A stretch of 64,000 nt of DNA, taken from positions 12,208,953 to 12,272,952 of the forward strand of contig CM066913.1 in NCBI GenBank assembly GCA_033964015.1. The letters run 5' to 3'. Position numbers and translations under genes: made by a program. Shown in pieces: positions 53,257-64,000 of this stretch (positions within the stretch are counted from its first letter, which is position 1; each line of letters opens with the position of its first letter). Source of the stretch: Scolanthus callimorphus (Eukaryota > Cnidaria > Anthozoa > Actiniaria > Edwardsiidae). The notes beneath the pieces were generated by a model, which saw only the letters and a list, made by a program, of their open reading frames with translations, ran no database searches and was not told the origin of the DNA.

Positions 53257-53613
53257 AACAATTAGACAGATAGTCATATAGATGCATAAACTGAGATTAT
53301 TGGTGTTTTTTTTCTCGGGATAAGTGTATGGATTTGAATTCACTAGGAAAAGAGTTTGGGGGTGACTAGATTGGGTAGCGGTAAGTAGAATGTCCATGTA
53401 TTTAACTGAGTTAAATACCTAATGTTTATTTAATGAGGTATTTAACTCTGTATATACCCGGGATGTTCCACTTACAGCTATTCAATTCTTTCATCAGCCC
53501 CTCTCTTCCCTAGAGAATTTCAAATCCCTTCCCGGCTTTAAGTTACTTGCGAGGTATGTACGTTAGTTGGAGACCTCAAAAACACAATGGAAACCGTGTC
53601 AATCATGTAATAA

Positions 53614-54180
53614 TGTCAGATAGATAGATAGATAGATAGATAGATATGTTTAATGTATCTCTTGCAGCCGAAGCTGAATTACAGATACGGTCAGCAAACA
53701 GTTAATATTACATTACAGGCTAATAAATACATAATAGGCTGATAAATCTACAATTACATTATTGATAATCATGAGGCTTAGTCTTAGTCCCTAGCTTTTT
53801 CCCCAGCGTAACTGTTCGTGATAAAATCCCTGAACCTGTTGGTGTTGCAGGGCTTAATGTGTGGGATGAGTGGGCCACGGAGTTTGTAATGACCAGATGA
53901 TGGTTGAATTCTCTCTTTAACTAATCTATGTACTGGGTTGCTAACTGATAGCTGTTTGATGAACTCGCTACATGCCCTAGATCTCCTATCAGAAAGTGAC
54001 TCTAATTGTGCCGCAGTAAGGGCATCATTATACGAAATGTTGGGGAAAATGATTGCAAGCGCCCGTTTTGCACTCTCTCGATGGCGAGAGATAGGTATTG
54101 AGGCAAGTTAGAAAAGACAACTGAGGCGTACTCTAAGATCGGCCGGAGAAGCGCGCAATAAACATTCACAATGTCGTGTT
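53614..54180 (-). mobile_element. LINE fragment with (GATA)n tail
   Basis: The minus strand reads LLRPILEYASVVFSNLPQYL, RALAIIFPNISYNDAL, SLSDRRSRACSEF, then PLIPHIKPCNTNRFRDFI, the C-terminal part of a CR1/L2-type ORF2. The tail microsatellite at 53617-53646 is at its 3' end. A frame break lies near 54065. Confidence 0.85.
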
Positions 54181-54189
54181 GCTCAATTG

Positions 54190-54862
54190 TTCCAGTGGTT
54201 ATACCTTGGACTCCACTTTGTCACCCGGTGCCTAATGTCAGTGTTGCTCACTTATTCCACTAGTTATACCGTGGACTACACTTTGTCACCTGGTGCCTAA
54301 TGTCAGTGTTCATCACTTATTCCACTAGTTATACCGTGGACTAAACTTTGGACTACACTTTGTCACCCGGTGCCTAATGTCAGTGTTGCTCACTTATTCC
54401 ACTAGTTATGCCATGGACTACACTTTGTCACCCGGTGCCTAATGTCAGTGTTGCTCAATTATTCCAGTAGTTATACCTTATGGACTACACTTTGTCACAC
54501 GGTGCCTAATGTCAGTGTTGCTCACTTATTCCACTAGTTACACCTTGGACTACACTTTGTCACCCGGTGCCTAATGTCAGTGTTGCTCAATTGTTCCAGT
54601 GGTTATACCATGGACTACACTTTGTCACCCGGTGCCTAATGTCAGTGTTGCTCACTTATTCCACTAGTTATGCCATGGACTACACTTTGTCACCCGGTGC
54701 CTAATGTCAGTGTTGTTCACTTATTCCACTAGTTACACCTTGGACTACACTTTGTCACCCGGTGCCTAATGTCAGTGTTGTTCACTTATTCCACTAGTTA
54801 TACCTTGGACTACACTTTGTCACCCGGTGCCTAATGTCAGTGTTGTTCACTTATTCCACTAG
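54190..54862 (-). repeat. 65-bp satellite, array C (about 11 units), abutting receptor 2 stop codon
   Basis: Same unit as array A. It runs into the receptor 2 tail exon, whose final bases encode EAPGGKAESKV exactly as in receptor 1. Confidence 0.9.
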
Positions 54863-55256
54863 TTATACCTTGGACTCCGCTTTGCCACCCGGTGCCTCGA
54901 CGTAGTCGTTGTAATAATCAGGAGATTGAGGCAGGCTTTTAATAGCAAGCTTGACTAATGGCGTGTTCTCGTAGGGCTCGTGATAGTTCTCTTCTTCATA
55001 TGTATGATTTCCCTTTGGCTTGTCGTACAGGCGGCCATACAACCTCACTGATTCATACTTTTTCTCAACCTTCGAAACGGTTTCGTAAAGAGGGTCTGGG
55101 ATCTCTTGGTAGGTTGGGTTGGAGTGCGCTGCATTGGAATCCCTTATGGGTTGGCCTGGTGTTGGTGTTGGTGGTAATGGTGATTTGGGATCCCTGCCAG
55201 TGGGAGGAGCACCATACTTTTCGCCATTTTGAGGTTTTCCGCAATTGGACTTTGTG
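54863..55256 (-). CDS. Receptor 2: cytoplasmic tail exon with ITAM-like tyrosines
   Basis: Acceptor AACTTGCAG. Reads TKSNCGKPQNGEKYGAPP, a Pro-rich linker (PLPPTPTPGQP), then SNPTYQEIPDPLYETV, SKVEKKYESVRLYGRLYDKP, YEEENYHEPYENTPLV and DYYNDYVEAPGGKAESKV. NPTY is a PTB-type NPxY motif, YENT a Grb2-type YxN motif, and YETV-x6-YESV has ITAM spacing with Val in place of Leu/Ile. Twelve tyrosines in 130 residues. Confidence 0.88.
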
Positions 55257-58200
55257 CTGCAAGTTAAAATGCCGTTGAAGAAAAGCTTTTCAACAGAACT
55301 TTAGTACGCCAGGAAGGTTAACTTAGTGGTGGTTTTATATTATTTTTATAATAAAAAACTGGTCAATTTCTTTAAGCAAGGAATGGGGAGCGTTACTTGG
55401 TTTGGACGGAAGGGGAGGAGGAATGGGATTTGCTCAAGCTGGCTTGCCTGGCCAGTGAGTGCTTGACAGAAACACAATCATTTTTGTGTGGGCTGTAATA
55501 CTGTATATAGACTACTCAAGTGATGACGTCACAAAACAAATTTTCGATTAAGCAATATTTGTCCTTGGATGTGGAGAGGGCATAATAAATGAATGCTACA
55601 CACCAACATTGAGGCGAATCGGTTGCAACGTACATAATTTTCTTTAACAAATCACTGTATTTTTTGTTGCATTCATAAAGCTTTGAACTGTGTCTTTGAA
55701 CTGCTCAGGCAGATTAAGGCATGGGTCTCGTCTTCTTTATCAAAAATGTGAGGGGGTGGTCAAAATGTTGTTTATGATGTATCTTGCTTCATGAAAATTC
55801 TTATGTTTGTTACTTTACATAAAATGATGACATCAGAACTGACCTTGCGTGTGTGACATTTAACCTTCTGGTGTCACGCAAGTATCCCTTTCATATTGTT
55901 TGGCTTAAAAGTCTGAGTTGAAAACCCCAATAAAACTAAACACCTTTTAACTTTTAACGTGTCTAATGGCAATACCCATAAAACTGCATCTGGATAATTA
56001 GGACTTAATCTATTTTTACTGAGAAATTAAATAATTACTTACTCGACCCAGTCCCCTGAAAAAATATAATCGTGAATATTTAACGTATTTTAGAAATTTC
56101 TTCAAATTTTCAGATGACAAGTTGTACATGTTGATGGCCTTAATCTATTCATAAGAAAAGGTTTCAAGAAAACTTGCGTTTAGCGCTCAGACTTTTGACA
56201 AATATGTTGACAATTCGAATTTTTGGTGTTAAGAAATGTGATAGGTCACGTGATGAGTTGATGAAGAGTGTACATGATTGTTATTGAAGATTTTATCCAT
56301 ACCGATCTTATGAACAAGTTATTCACTTGATTTGTGCAATTTCAAAAGGAGTTGACCACCCCCCTTAGTTTTAGGTCAAAATCAAGCATTGACCCATGCC
56401 TTAATCTACCTGAGTGTGTCTATATTTGTTAAAGAAAATTATGTATTCAGCTGGCCATATCTTGGTCTCGTTTTAACCGATGTGCCTCATTTTTGTGCAT
56501 CCGATTCTCTTTGCACTTTGTCTTTCATTGTTCGTGGGCTAAAATCGGAAATTCAAGATTTTTCAAATTGATGACGTCACACTTGAGTAATCTATTCACA
56601 TACGTATAAAGTACATGCGATAATTGGGTGGCAAACGTTGCCACAAATCAGGTGTGAGAGGAGCAAATATGGCGATGTTTACCGTCGTCTTCTGCAGACA
56701 AACACGACAGCCACGGCCGCGATGATCAGCAGCACGACAATTATTGGTACCACAATAGCGAGTAGAGGAACTCCTTTAACAGGTAGACCTGGTGGATCAA
56801 ACAATAAGGTGACTTTCATTTATTCATAGTTTTGCATTTTGTGGAAGTAGCTGAAACGTCGCTTTATCTTTATCGCCATTGCGATTTACCACTATCATTG
56901 TCACCTCCGTCATTAACTCTACACCAACAACCTCTAGCCATCACCAACACTCTTATCGTCTCTAGGATCGAAGTAAGCATCTTGTGAAAGTATCTGTAAC
57001 GTAACAACCATCTATGCCGCCATCACCACCACCCATTATTTATTATTTCCATTTTCTACCATCACCACTATCCTTGTTAACGTCATCATTGTCCTCGCCA
57101 ACACCCTTACCACCTTCATTTCCTACTATCATTGCCACTTTAAACAATAGTTATCAGAAAATGAAATCCAGTATTCAATTCTACACGTCCGTAATAGTAA
57201 AATTGCAAAGTTTGGTGATGATTGCTTGAATACTGACTGAGATATGAATAAAATTTTCAAAACTTCGTATTCTGGCTATTTTTTGTTGTTGCAAGAAATG
57301 TATGGGAAAATACATCGAAACGAGATGCCCGTCCAGTCTCGACTTGACGCATTTGCCCATACATTTCTTTGTCAAAAGTAAGCCAGAATAAGAAGTTTTG
57401 AAAATTCATATCTGAGCCAGTTTTCAAGTAATTCTTTTGAAACTTTGCAATTTTACTAATACCGATGACTGTGTAGAATTGAAAACTGGATTTCATTTTC
57501 TGATAACTATTAAATATTATTAATGAATTTTGCGTGATACGTTTTCCAGTACGTATAGAGGGACAACCACAGTGCTCTTTCTTACCGACACAGCTTCTTC
57601 TCAATTTGACAGCAGTTGATTCCTTTGTGGAGGTCCCCGCCGGGCAAGGCGTGCAAGAGGACTGACCTTCGGACTCTTGGTAATGATCACGTGCACAGGG
57701 CGTGCATTTCTTACTGGCAGACGACAGGTAGTAACCCGCCGGACAGTTGGCTGTTAATATTAAAACGACAAGATATATTTACCAACCACCGACTCACGTT
57801 TTTGGTAGTCGCTACAGACACACTGACGTGTAAGATCCATATAAATATAAAAATTCAACAGGTAAAATAGTTAGACATGCCATTAAATCACACTTTTAGA
57901 AAACAATCGTACAGATTTTCAACTCACCGCAAATGTAACCTTGAAGAGCTTGCCCTGATGTACATGCCATGGATAGGAACTTGGCTTTCGTGGGAGTGAC
58001 AAGCTTGTAGAGTTTTCCATCCACAGTAAGCTCAGACGCGCTATTGTTCAACGTGTTCTTAATAGAGATTAACGCGGAAGGAACTGGATTCCTCTCTGCG
58101 GAGACGTTCCAAGGGGGAGGTTTTACTTTCACCTCGGCAGAAATACCAAGTTTTCGTTGGTTAGTAGCCAAGGCTCTCTTTCTTCTCCGAGCTCTATTAT

Positions 58201-61163
58201 TGCATGTTGCCAACAGAACATTAACTGATGCCTTTGCAAAGATGTATTTCAGAGATGTGGTAAGTGTGTCCTGGAAATTGATGGCCAAGTTTGCGGTGTT
58301 GTCAGGACAGTCAGTGGTCGCGTAATTGCAATTCACATCGAATGTCAACAGAGGTGAGCTCATTGCTGTTGGGACAAGCATGCCAATCAAAAGCGTTCTT
58401 TTAAGATTTAAAATCAGAGCGGGTTTCAGATGAGTGTCAAAACCTCTTGCATTTCCTTTTAATTCTACCGCTCATTTCTATCAATCACTCATATTTTGAA
58501 CTAAACGCAGCCTTGTATTTGGCGGTGTTAATGATTGTATTTGGCTTGTATTACAAAGAAATATAATATTAATAATAATATTAATGAATGGCAGTGGTTT
58601 TACTTGGTTTGTGATTGGCTGATGGGGAAACTATTCAGCAGCAACTTGTAAATTCTCTCGTTTATGATCAGTGTATTTGGTTTTCCTCGCACTAGTACAT
58701 AAATTCTCGTATACCATGTACTCACCCGTGCAACCAGGTAGGTTGAATTCTTGGGATGTTTGTGACCCCCCTAGTATCCATATTCCTTGCGCATCGCATT
58801 CGTACAAGCGGCTTGTACTGACAGCAGACACATATCCCTCGTCACAACCCGGCGTGCACTGCAAACCTGCTCCATTAGCTTTGCAGTCGAACCACCCGTG
58901 CTGAGGGGGACTCGGCCTTGTACAGATTGTGGCTGAAACAGATGCGTATGCGTACATAAAACCAGCTTTATCTCACATTTGAAAAATGTACCTGGCTAAA
59001 AAGCACCAACATTCTTTTGCAATCTTTTTAGAGTACTCTTACGCTCTACAACGTATCTCAAGGCATAAAACGCATCATTTTCTGATACGCATGCGTCAGT
59101 TGCCGTGACCAGAGCCCCCCTCACGGGGTCAGAGGAGCGAGGAGGCTCATGGGACGAGAATTGGACTTACTAGACTCTTGAAATGTTGCAGTGGCCCACT
59201 GTGTTTTGTGCTTTTTTTGTGTCGTGCTTGGGATAACAGGGGCGAATTTAGAGGGGGCGCTGACGAGCCCCCCTCCCCCCCCCCCCCCCCCCCCCCCCCT
59301 ATCTCGAGAGATTTTCCCATAGAGATTCTGTATTTGCTGGAGGATGATTTGAAAATTTTCGGCCCATGTTTTCACTATCCAGCCCTCCCTTTCAGAAATT
59401 CCTGGTTCCACCCCTGGATAATATGCCCTATGGGAGCTTTTCATAGTCATTCTCGGTGAATAAAGCACGGTTATGTACCTATAACTGTAATTGTCACTTG
59501 ACAGGTTCCCTTGTTCCCAGCTTGATCTGTTGCTGTGTAGGTAACTTTGTACTCTCCCCATGACAATATGGAGTGATTATTCGGATCAGTTGTAACTGTG
59601 TCTACCCTCACGTTATCTACAAATACTGCCCTGTCCAACAATACATGGGTGGACTTGGTACTTGATTCGATGACCTTGTCTTGGGGACAGATGACGGGTC
59701 GTGGTGCCTCGGTATCTAGACAAGCATTGCATTATACACATGGTTAGAGACTGCATGTTGATTTAACGATTTACTGCTAAACTAAATAATAATAATTTGC
59801 TAGTTTGAACTTTTTTAGCAAAAAAAAAAACAGTCCCCCCCCAGTAACTGGAAAAAACAAGTGCTAGACCAATTTCAATATATTGAAATTCTAAATTGGA
59901 TCTGGGGATCATTAGGGGTTGGGGTTTCTTTTCTTCTATTCCACTAAGTCTCGAACCAAGTGAGAATTTTAATCGAAATTGCTATTGTGACGGAATATTT
60001 TGTTGTTGAAATATCGATCCTTTGAGTCAGAAATTGTGAAAAAGTTTAATGAATCTTTAAATGCCGAAGAACAATCAATAAGGGAAAACGAAACGCAGTT
60101 AAGTTACCTTCAACAGTCACGTCAAAAGTACATTTTGTCTGTAGCCCTGCGTGATCGGTGGCAAAGTATGCTATAGTAGTGGTACCAAGGTTGAACTGGT
60201 GAGGGGGTAAGATGGATGGACGAACAACTAGCAAGGGTGTTTGGCCAGAGTTGTCTAATGGCTCCGGGATCACCCAATCTACAGTAGCGTAAGGCTTGTA
60301 GTGGTCAGTAGAACGGTGGACGTTTGCTGGGCAGGTCAGCTCTGGTGGTGTCACATCTGTGGGTAAGACATACGTGTTCAAACGCCCTCGGTTCTGGGTT
60401 TAAATATTTCTCATTCCATATTTATGGTGCTCCGACCTGATGGTCCGCATAGAAAAAAGTGAACATTAAAACATTTCCCAAAACATATCTACCCCGTGAC
60501 ATGATTATACCTTTCGGTACGACTACAATGCAAGCTGAGGGGCGTCGAGTCGGCCTTCGACTTTGAATCACCATATTCCCTTTTCTAGAGTATTGCTCCC
60601 AAGGGAGAATTGTTCTTCTGATCTGTGGGGGATCGATCCCCAATAGTGCCTACACTCTCAACTAACTCGGGCAATGTTCATTAAACAAGATCAAACAGTA
60701 TTTGTGTTCTTATGTCTGTGTTGTCCACCCTGCAGACACGTACCAAGTAAATTAGTTGTTCGTGATGACAGAAGGACTTGATTAGTTTTCTCCCAGTGAG
60801 TGACACGATGCATATACTAGTTTATACTATCTCACAATTTCTCTCTATTCAGTCATTCCCTGATGAAAGCTAGCAGTACGACGTAACTTCGCGGCGACAA
60901 CCGAACAATGTTATTATTATTTTTCCACGGTGGCTGACCTTACAGTTATTTAATTTCTTTACCTTTGCATGCGAGGAGACCTACGGCTGGTGACCAAGTG
61001 CCTTGTAATGAGCAAGTTACCTTTCCTGGACCACTGACCTCATATCCCGGAATACAGGCAAACGTACAATTCTCGCCAGCACTGACAGGACGTCCGCTTG
61101 CACAGAGATCAGGGCTTAAAATCCCGTGACGGTCAAGAAGGCGAGGAACCGTACAGATTATGG
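54863..61163 (-). CDS. Receptor 2: paralogous single-pass receptor with HYR and Sushi domains (3' part)
   Basis: Exons in order: Sushi 61163-60963, HYR 60356-60108, HYR 59715-59479, Sushi 58932-58726, unknown domain 58365-57928, GCC2/GCC3-like 57750-57586, transmembrane 56788-56683, tail 55256-54863. All extracellular borders are phase 1 and every exon is open. From the second Sushi on it is a close paralogue of receptor 1; upstream it has HYR and Sushi in place of stalk and SRCR. The 5' part lies beyond the right edge. A membrane receptor with tyrosine signalling motifs is inferred. Confidence 0.85.
55507..56594. mobile_element. Non-autonomous DNA transposon with TGACGTCA in its terminal repeats
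   Basis: The left end TAGACTACTCAAGTGATGAC followed by GTCAC is matched inverted at the right end (GTCACACTTGAGTAATCTA). About 1.09 kb, in the intron between the tail and transmembrane exons of receptor 2; the corresponding receptor 1 intron lacks it. Confidence 0.75.
56683..56788 (-). CDS. Receptor 2: transmembrane exon
   Basis: LPVKGVPLLAIVVPIIVVLL then IIAAVAVVFVCRRR. Same position and splice phases as in receptor 1, nine bases shorter. Confidence 0.88.
57144..57511. mobile_element. MITE with AATAGTTATCAGAAAATGAA ends
   Basis: Left end AATAGTTATCAGAAAATGAA and right end TTCATTTTCTGATAACTATT are exact reverse complements apart from short inner differences; the interior is also inverted (TTTTCAAAACTT against AAGTTTTGAAAA). 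In a receptor 2 intron. Confidence 0.85.
57586..57750 (-). CDS. Receptor 2: GCC2/GCC3-like Cys domain
   Basis: NCPAGYYLSSASKKCTPCAR and QSSCTPCPAGTST; differs from receptor 1 at only a few residues. Confidence 0.87.
57928..58365 (-). CDS. Receptor 2: unknown domain with furin-like site
   Basis: 146 codons, SPLLTFDVNCNYATTDCPDN start, NRARRRKRALATN in the middle, one Arg more than in receptor 1. Cysteines and Asn-glycosylation sites (NVSA, NNSA) are conserved between the paralogues. Confidence 0.82.
58726..58932 (-). CDS. Receptor 2: Sushi domain 2 (intact counterpart of the broken receptor 1 exon)
   Basis: ATICTRPSPPQHGWFDCKAN, QCTPGCDEGYVSAVS, YECDAQGIW, LPGCTG. Open throughout, 207 nt, phase 1-1. 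Confidence 0.92.
59242..59420. mobile_element. C-run MITE, relative of the 36771 element
   Basis: Shares CTGTATTTGCTGGAG and CCCATGTTTTCACTATCC with 36840-36895 and has a similar poly-C stretch. Ends are more diverged. Confidence 0.65.
59479..59715 (-). CDS. Receptor 2: HYR domain 2
   Basis: TEAPRPVICPQDKVIESS start, YKVTYTATDQAGNKGTCQVT end. Same hyalin-repeat pattern. Acceptor TTGTCTAG, donor ATAG/GTACAT. Confidence 0.9.
60108..60356 (-). CDS. Receptor 2: HYR domain 1
   Basis: DVTPPELTCPANVHRSTDHY start, FNLGTTTIAYFATDHAGLQ, CTFDVTVE end. The PPxxxCP ... G.T...Y.A.D..G....C.F.V.V pattern is a hyalin repeat. Phase 1-1, 249 nt. Confidence 0.92.
60963..61163 (-). CDS. Receptor 2: Sushi domain 1
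   Basis: IICTVPRLLDRHGILSPDLC, then GENCTFACIPGYEVSGPG, VTCSLQGTWSP, ACK. Four cysteines, the aromatic GY and the GTW block of a CCP module. Acceptor TTTACATAG, donor CAAAG/GTAAAG. Confidence 0.9.
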
Positions 61164-61206
61164 CTATGTAAAAGTTAAAAAAAAGACTTCATCAAGGCTG
61201 TAAGCG

Positions 61207-64000
61207 GTTTACATGTATAGGATATTACCCATCCCTATTAAGGGCGGACTGCTGCTGCAGCTTACAATCTGGAGTGTATGGGTAGGATATTACCCATCCC
61301 TATTAAGGGCGGACTGCTGCTGCAGCTTACAATCTAGAGTGTATGAGTAGGATATTACCCATCCCTATTAAGGGCGGACTGCTGCTGCAGCTTACAATCT
61401 AGAGTGTATGGGTAGGATATTAGCCATCCCTATTAAGGGCGGACTGCTGCTGCAGCTTACAATCTAGAGTGTATGGGTAGGATATTACCCATCCCTATTA
61501 AGGGCGGAGTGCTGCTGCAGCTTACAATCTAGAGTGTATGGGTAGGATATTACCCATCCCTATTAAGGGCGGACTGCTGCTGCAGCTTACAATCTAGAGT
61601 GTATGTATAGGATATTAGCCATCCCTATTAAGGGCGGACTGCTGCTGCAGCTTACAATCTAGAGTGTATGGGTAGGATATTACCCATCCCTATTAAGGGC
61701 GGACTGCTGCTGCAGCTTACAATCTAGTGTATGGGTAGGATATTAGCCATCCCTATTAAGGGCGGACTGCTGCTGCAGCTTACAATCTAGAGTGTATGGG
61801 TAGGATATTACCCATCCCTATTAAGGGCGGACTGCTGCTGCAGCTTACAATCTAGAGTGTATGTATAGGATATTACCCATCCCTATTAAGGGCGGACTGC
61901 TGCTGCAGCTTACAATCTAGAGTGTATGAGTAGGATATTACCCATCCCTATTAAGGGCGGACTGCTGCTGCAGCTCACAATCTAGAGTGTATGGGTAGGA
62001 TATTACCCATCCCTATTAAGGGCGGAGTGCTGCTGCAGCTCACAATCTAGAGTGTATGGGTAGGATATTACCCATCCCTATTAAGGGCGGACTGCTGCTG
62101 CAGCTCACAATCTAGAGTGTATGGGTAGGATATTACCCATCCCTATTAAGGGCGGACTGCTGCTGCAGCTTACAATCTAGAGTGTATGGGTAGGATATTA
62201 CCCATCCCTATTAAGGGCGGAGTGCTGCTGCAGCTTACAATCTAGAGTGTATGGGTAGGATATTAGCCATCCCTATTAAGGGCGGACTGCTGCTGCAGCT
62301 TACAATCTAGAGTGTATGGGTAGGATATTACCCATCCCTATTAAGGGCGGACTGCTGCTGCAGCTTACAATCTAGAGTGTATGGGTAGGATATTACCCAT
62401 CCCTATTAAGGGCGGACTGCTGCTGCAGCTTACAATCTAGAGTGTATGGGTAGGATATTACCCATCCCTATTAAGGGCGGACTGCTGCTGCAGCTTACAA
62501 TCTAGAGTGTATGGGTAGGATATTACCCATCCCTATTAAGGGCGGACTGCTGCTGCAGCTTACAATCTAGAGTGTATGAGTAGGATATTACCCATCCCTA
62601 TTAAGGGCGGAGTGCTGCTGCAGCTTACAATCTAGAGTGTATGGGTAGGATATTACCCATCCCTATTAAGGGCGGAGTGCTGCTGCAGCTTACAATCTAG
62701 AGTGTATGGGTAGGATATTACCCATCCCTATTAAGGGCGGACTGCTGCTGCAGCTTACAATCTAGAGTGTATGGGTAGGATATTACCCATCCCTATTAAG
62801 GGCGGACTGCTGCTGCAGCTTACAATCTAGAGTGTATGGGTAGGATATTACCCATCCCTATTAAGGGCGGACTGCTGCTGCAGCTTACAATCTAGAGTGT
62901 ATGGGTAGGATATTACCCATCCCTATTAAGGGCGGACTGCTGCTGCAGCTTACAATCTAGAGTGTATGGGTAGGATATTACCCATCCCTATTAAGGGCGG
63001 ACTGCTGCTGCAGCTTACAATCTAGAGTGTATGGGTAGGATATTACCCATCCCTATTAAGGGCGGAGTGCTGCTGCAGCTTACAATCTAGAGTGTATGGG
63101 TAGGATATTACCCATCCCTATTAAGGGCGGAGTGCTGCTGCAGCTTACAATCTAGAGTGTATGGGTAGGATATTACCCATCCCTATTAAGGGCGGACTGC
63201 TGCTGCAGCTTACAATCTAGAGTGTATGGGTAGGATATTACCCATCCCTATTAAGGGCGGAGTGCTGCTGCAGCTCACAATCTAGAGTGTATGGGTAGGA
63301 TATTACCCATCCCTATTAAGGGCGGACTGCTGCTGCAGCTTACAATCTAGAGTGTATGGGTAGGATATTACCCATCCCTATTAAGGGCGGACTGCTGCTG
63401 CAGCTTACAATCTAGAGTGTATGGGTAGGATATTACCCATCCCTATTAAGGGCGGACTGCTGCTGCAGCTTACAATCTAGAGTGTATGGGTAGGATATTA
63501 CCCATCCCTATTAAGGGCGGACTGCTGCTGCAGCTTACAATCTAGAGTGTATGGGTAGGATATTACCCATCCCTATTAAGGGCGGACTGCTGCTGCAGCT
63601 TACAATCTAGAGTGTATGGGTAGGATATTACCCATCCCTATTAAGGGCGGACTGCTGCTGCAGCTCACAATCTAGAGTGTATGGGTAGGATATTACCCAT
63701 CCCTATTAAGGGCGGACTGCTGCTGCAGCTTACAATCTAGAGTGTATGGGTAGGATATTACCCATCCCTATTAAGGGCGGACTGCTGCTGCAGCTTACAA
63801 TCTAGAGTGTATGGGTAGGATATTACCCATCCCTATTAAGGGCGGACTGCTGCTGCAGCTTACAATCTAGAGTGTATGGGTAGGATATTACCCATCCCTA
63901 TTAAGGGCGGACTGCTGCTGCAGCTGACAATCTAGAGTGTATGGGTAGGATATTACCCATCCCTATTAAGGGCGGACTGCTGCTGCAGCTTACAATCTAG
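61207..64000. repeat. 65-bp minisatellite, about 43 near-identical units, running off the window
   Basis: Unit: GTATGGGTAGGATATTACCC, ATCCCTATTAAGGGCGGACT, GCTGCTGCAGCTTACAATCT, AGAGT. Variation is limited to a few sites (GTATGAG/GTATATA at the start, ACT/AGT, CTTAC/CTCAC). It lies 44 bases upstream of the first visible receptor 2 exon, inside an intron. Unrelated in sequence to the other 65-bp satellite. Confidence 0.95.

Overview
The window is animal nuclear DNA: phased introns with GT/AG borders, shuffled extracellular domains on phase 1-1 exons, a Krüppel-like factor, a rhodopsin-family GPCR, LINE fragments and many short inverted-repeat transposons. The mix of an NXPE/PC-esterase-like gene, SRCR/EGF/LDLR-propeller receptors and this repeat load fits a cnidarian, most likely an anthozoan (coral or anemone); the species cannot be fixed from the sequence. 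About half of the window is repeats.

Layout. 0.15-6.6 kb (+): 3' part of an NXPE/PC-esterase-like gene; a 28-unit minisatellite grows directly out of one of its splice donors, and its last intron holds an inverted-repeat element. 11.56-12.71 kb (+): a complete two-exon Krüppel-like factor. 14.05-19.07 kb: a 5.0 kb foldback-type DNA transposon with a perfect 9-bp target duplication. Its arms are inverted arrays of a palindromic satellite, and its loop holds an intronless F-box/LRR-like ORF. 22.1-23.2 kb (+): a GPCR pseudogene with three frameshifts. 25.2-26.5 kb: a 65-bp satellite that abuts the stop codon of the next gene.

26.5-47.7 kb (-): a complete single-pass receptor gene reconstructed exon by exon. 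It encodes a signal peptide, two tandem copies of [six-bladed LDLR-type propeller, EGF, four SRCR], a Thr/Ser/Pro stalk made by 22 tandem 45-nt mini-exons, a Sushi domain, an unknown domain with a furin-like site, a GCC2/GCC3-like Cys domain, a transmembrane segment and a Tyr-rich tail. All extracellular exon borders are phase 1. With one base restored in the Sushi exon the exons sum to 6768 nt (2255 codons plus stop). As given, the Sushi exon has a 1-nt deletion relative to its paralogue, so the membrane anchor would be lost unless that exon is skipped or the base is an error.

54.9-61.2 kb (-), continuing past the right edge: a paralogue with the same C-terminal half but an HYR/Sushi ectodomain upstream and a more tyrosine-rich, ITAM-like tail. 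It too abuts the 65-bp satellite. A different 65-bp array fills its intron from 61.2 kb to the window end.

A shared theme is tandem amplification anchored on exon borders: a splice donor in the NXPE-like gene, a whole mini-exon with its introns in the receptor stalk, and the stop codon of the receptor tail. The two receptor genes look like a diversifying recognition-receptor cluster (inference from SRCR, Sushi and HYR ectodomains and tyrosine tails; no function is shown directly).
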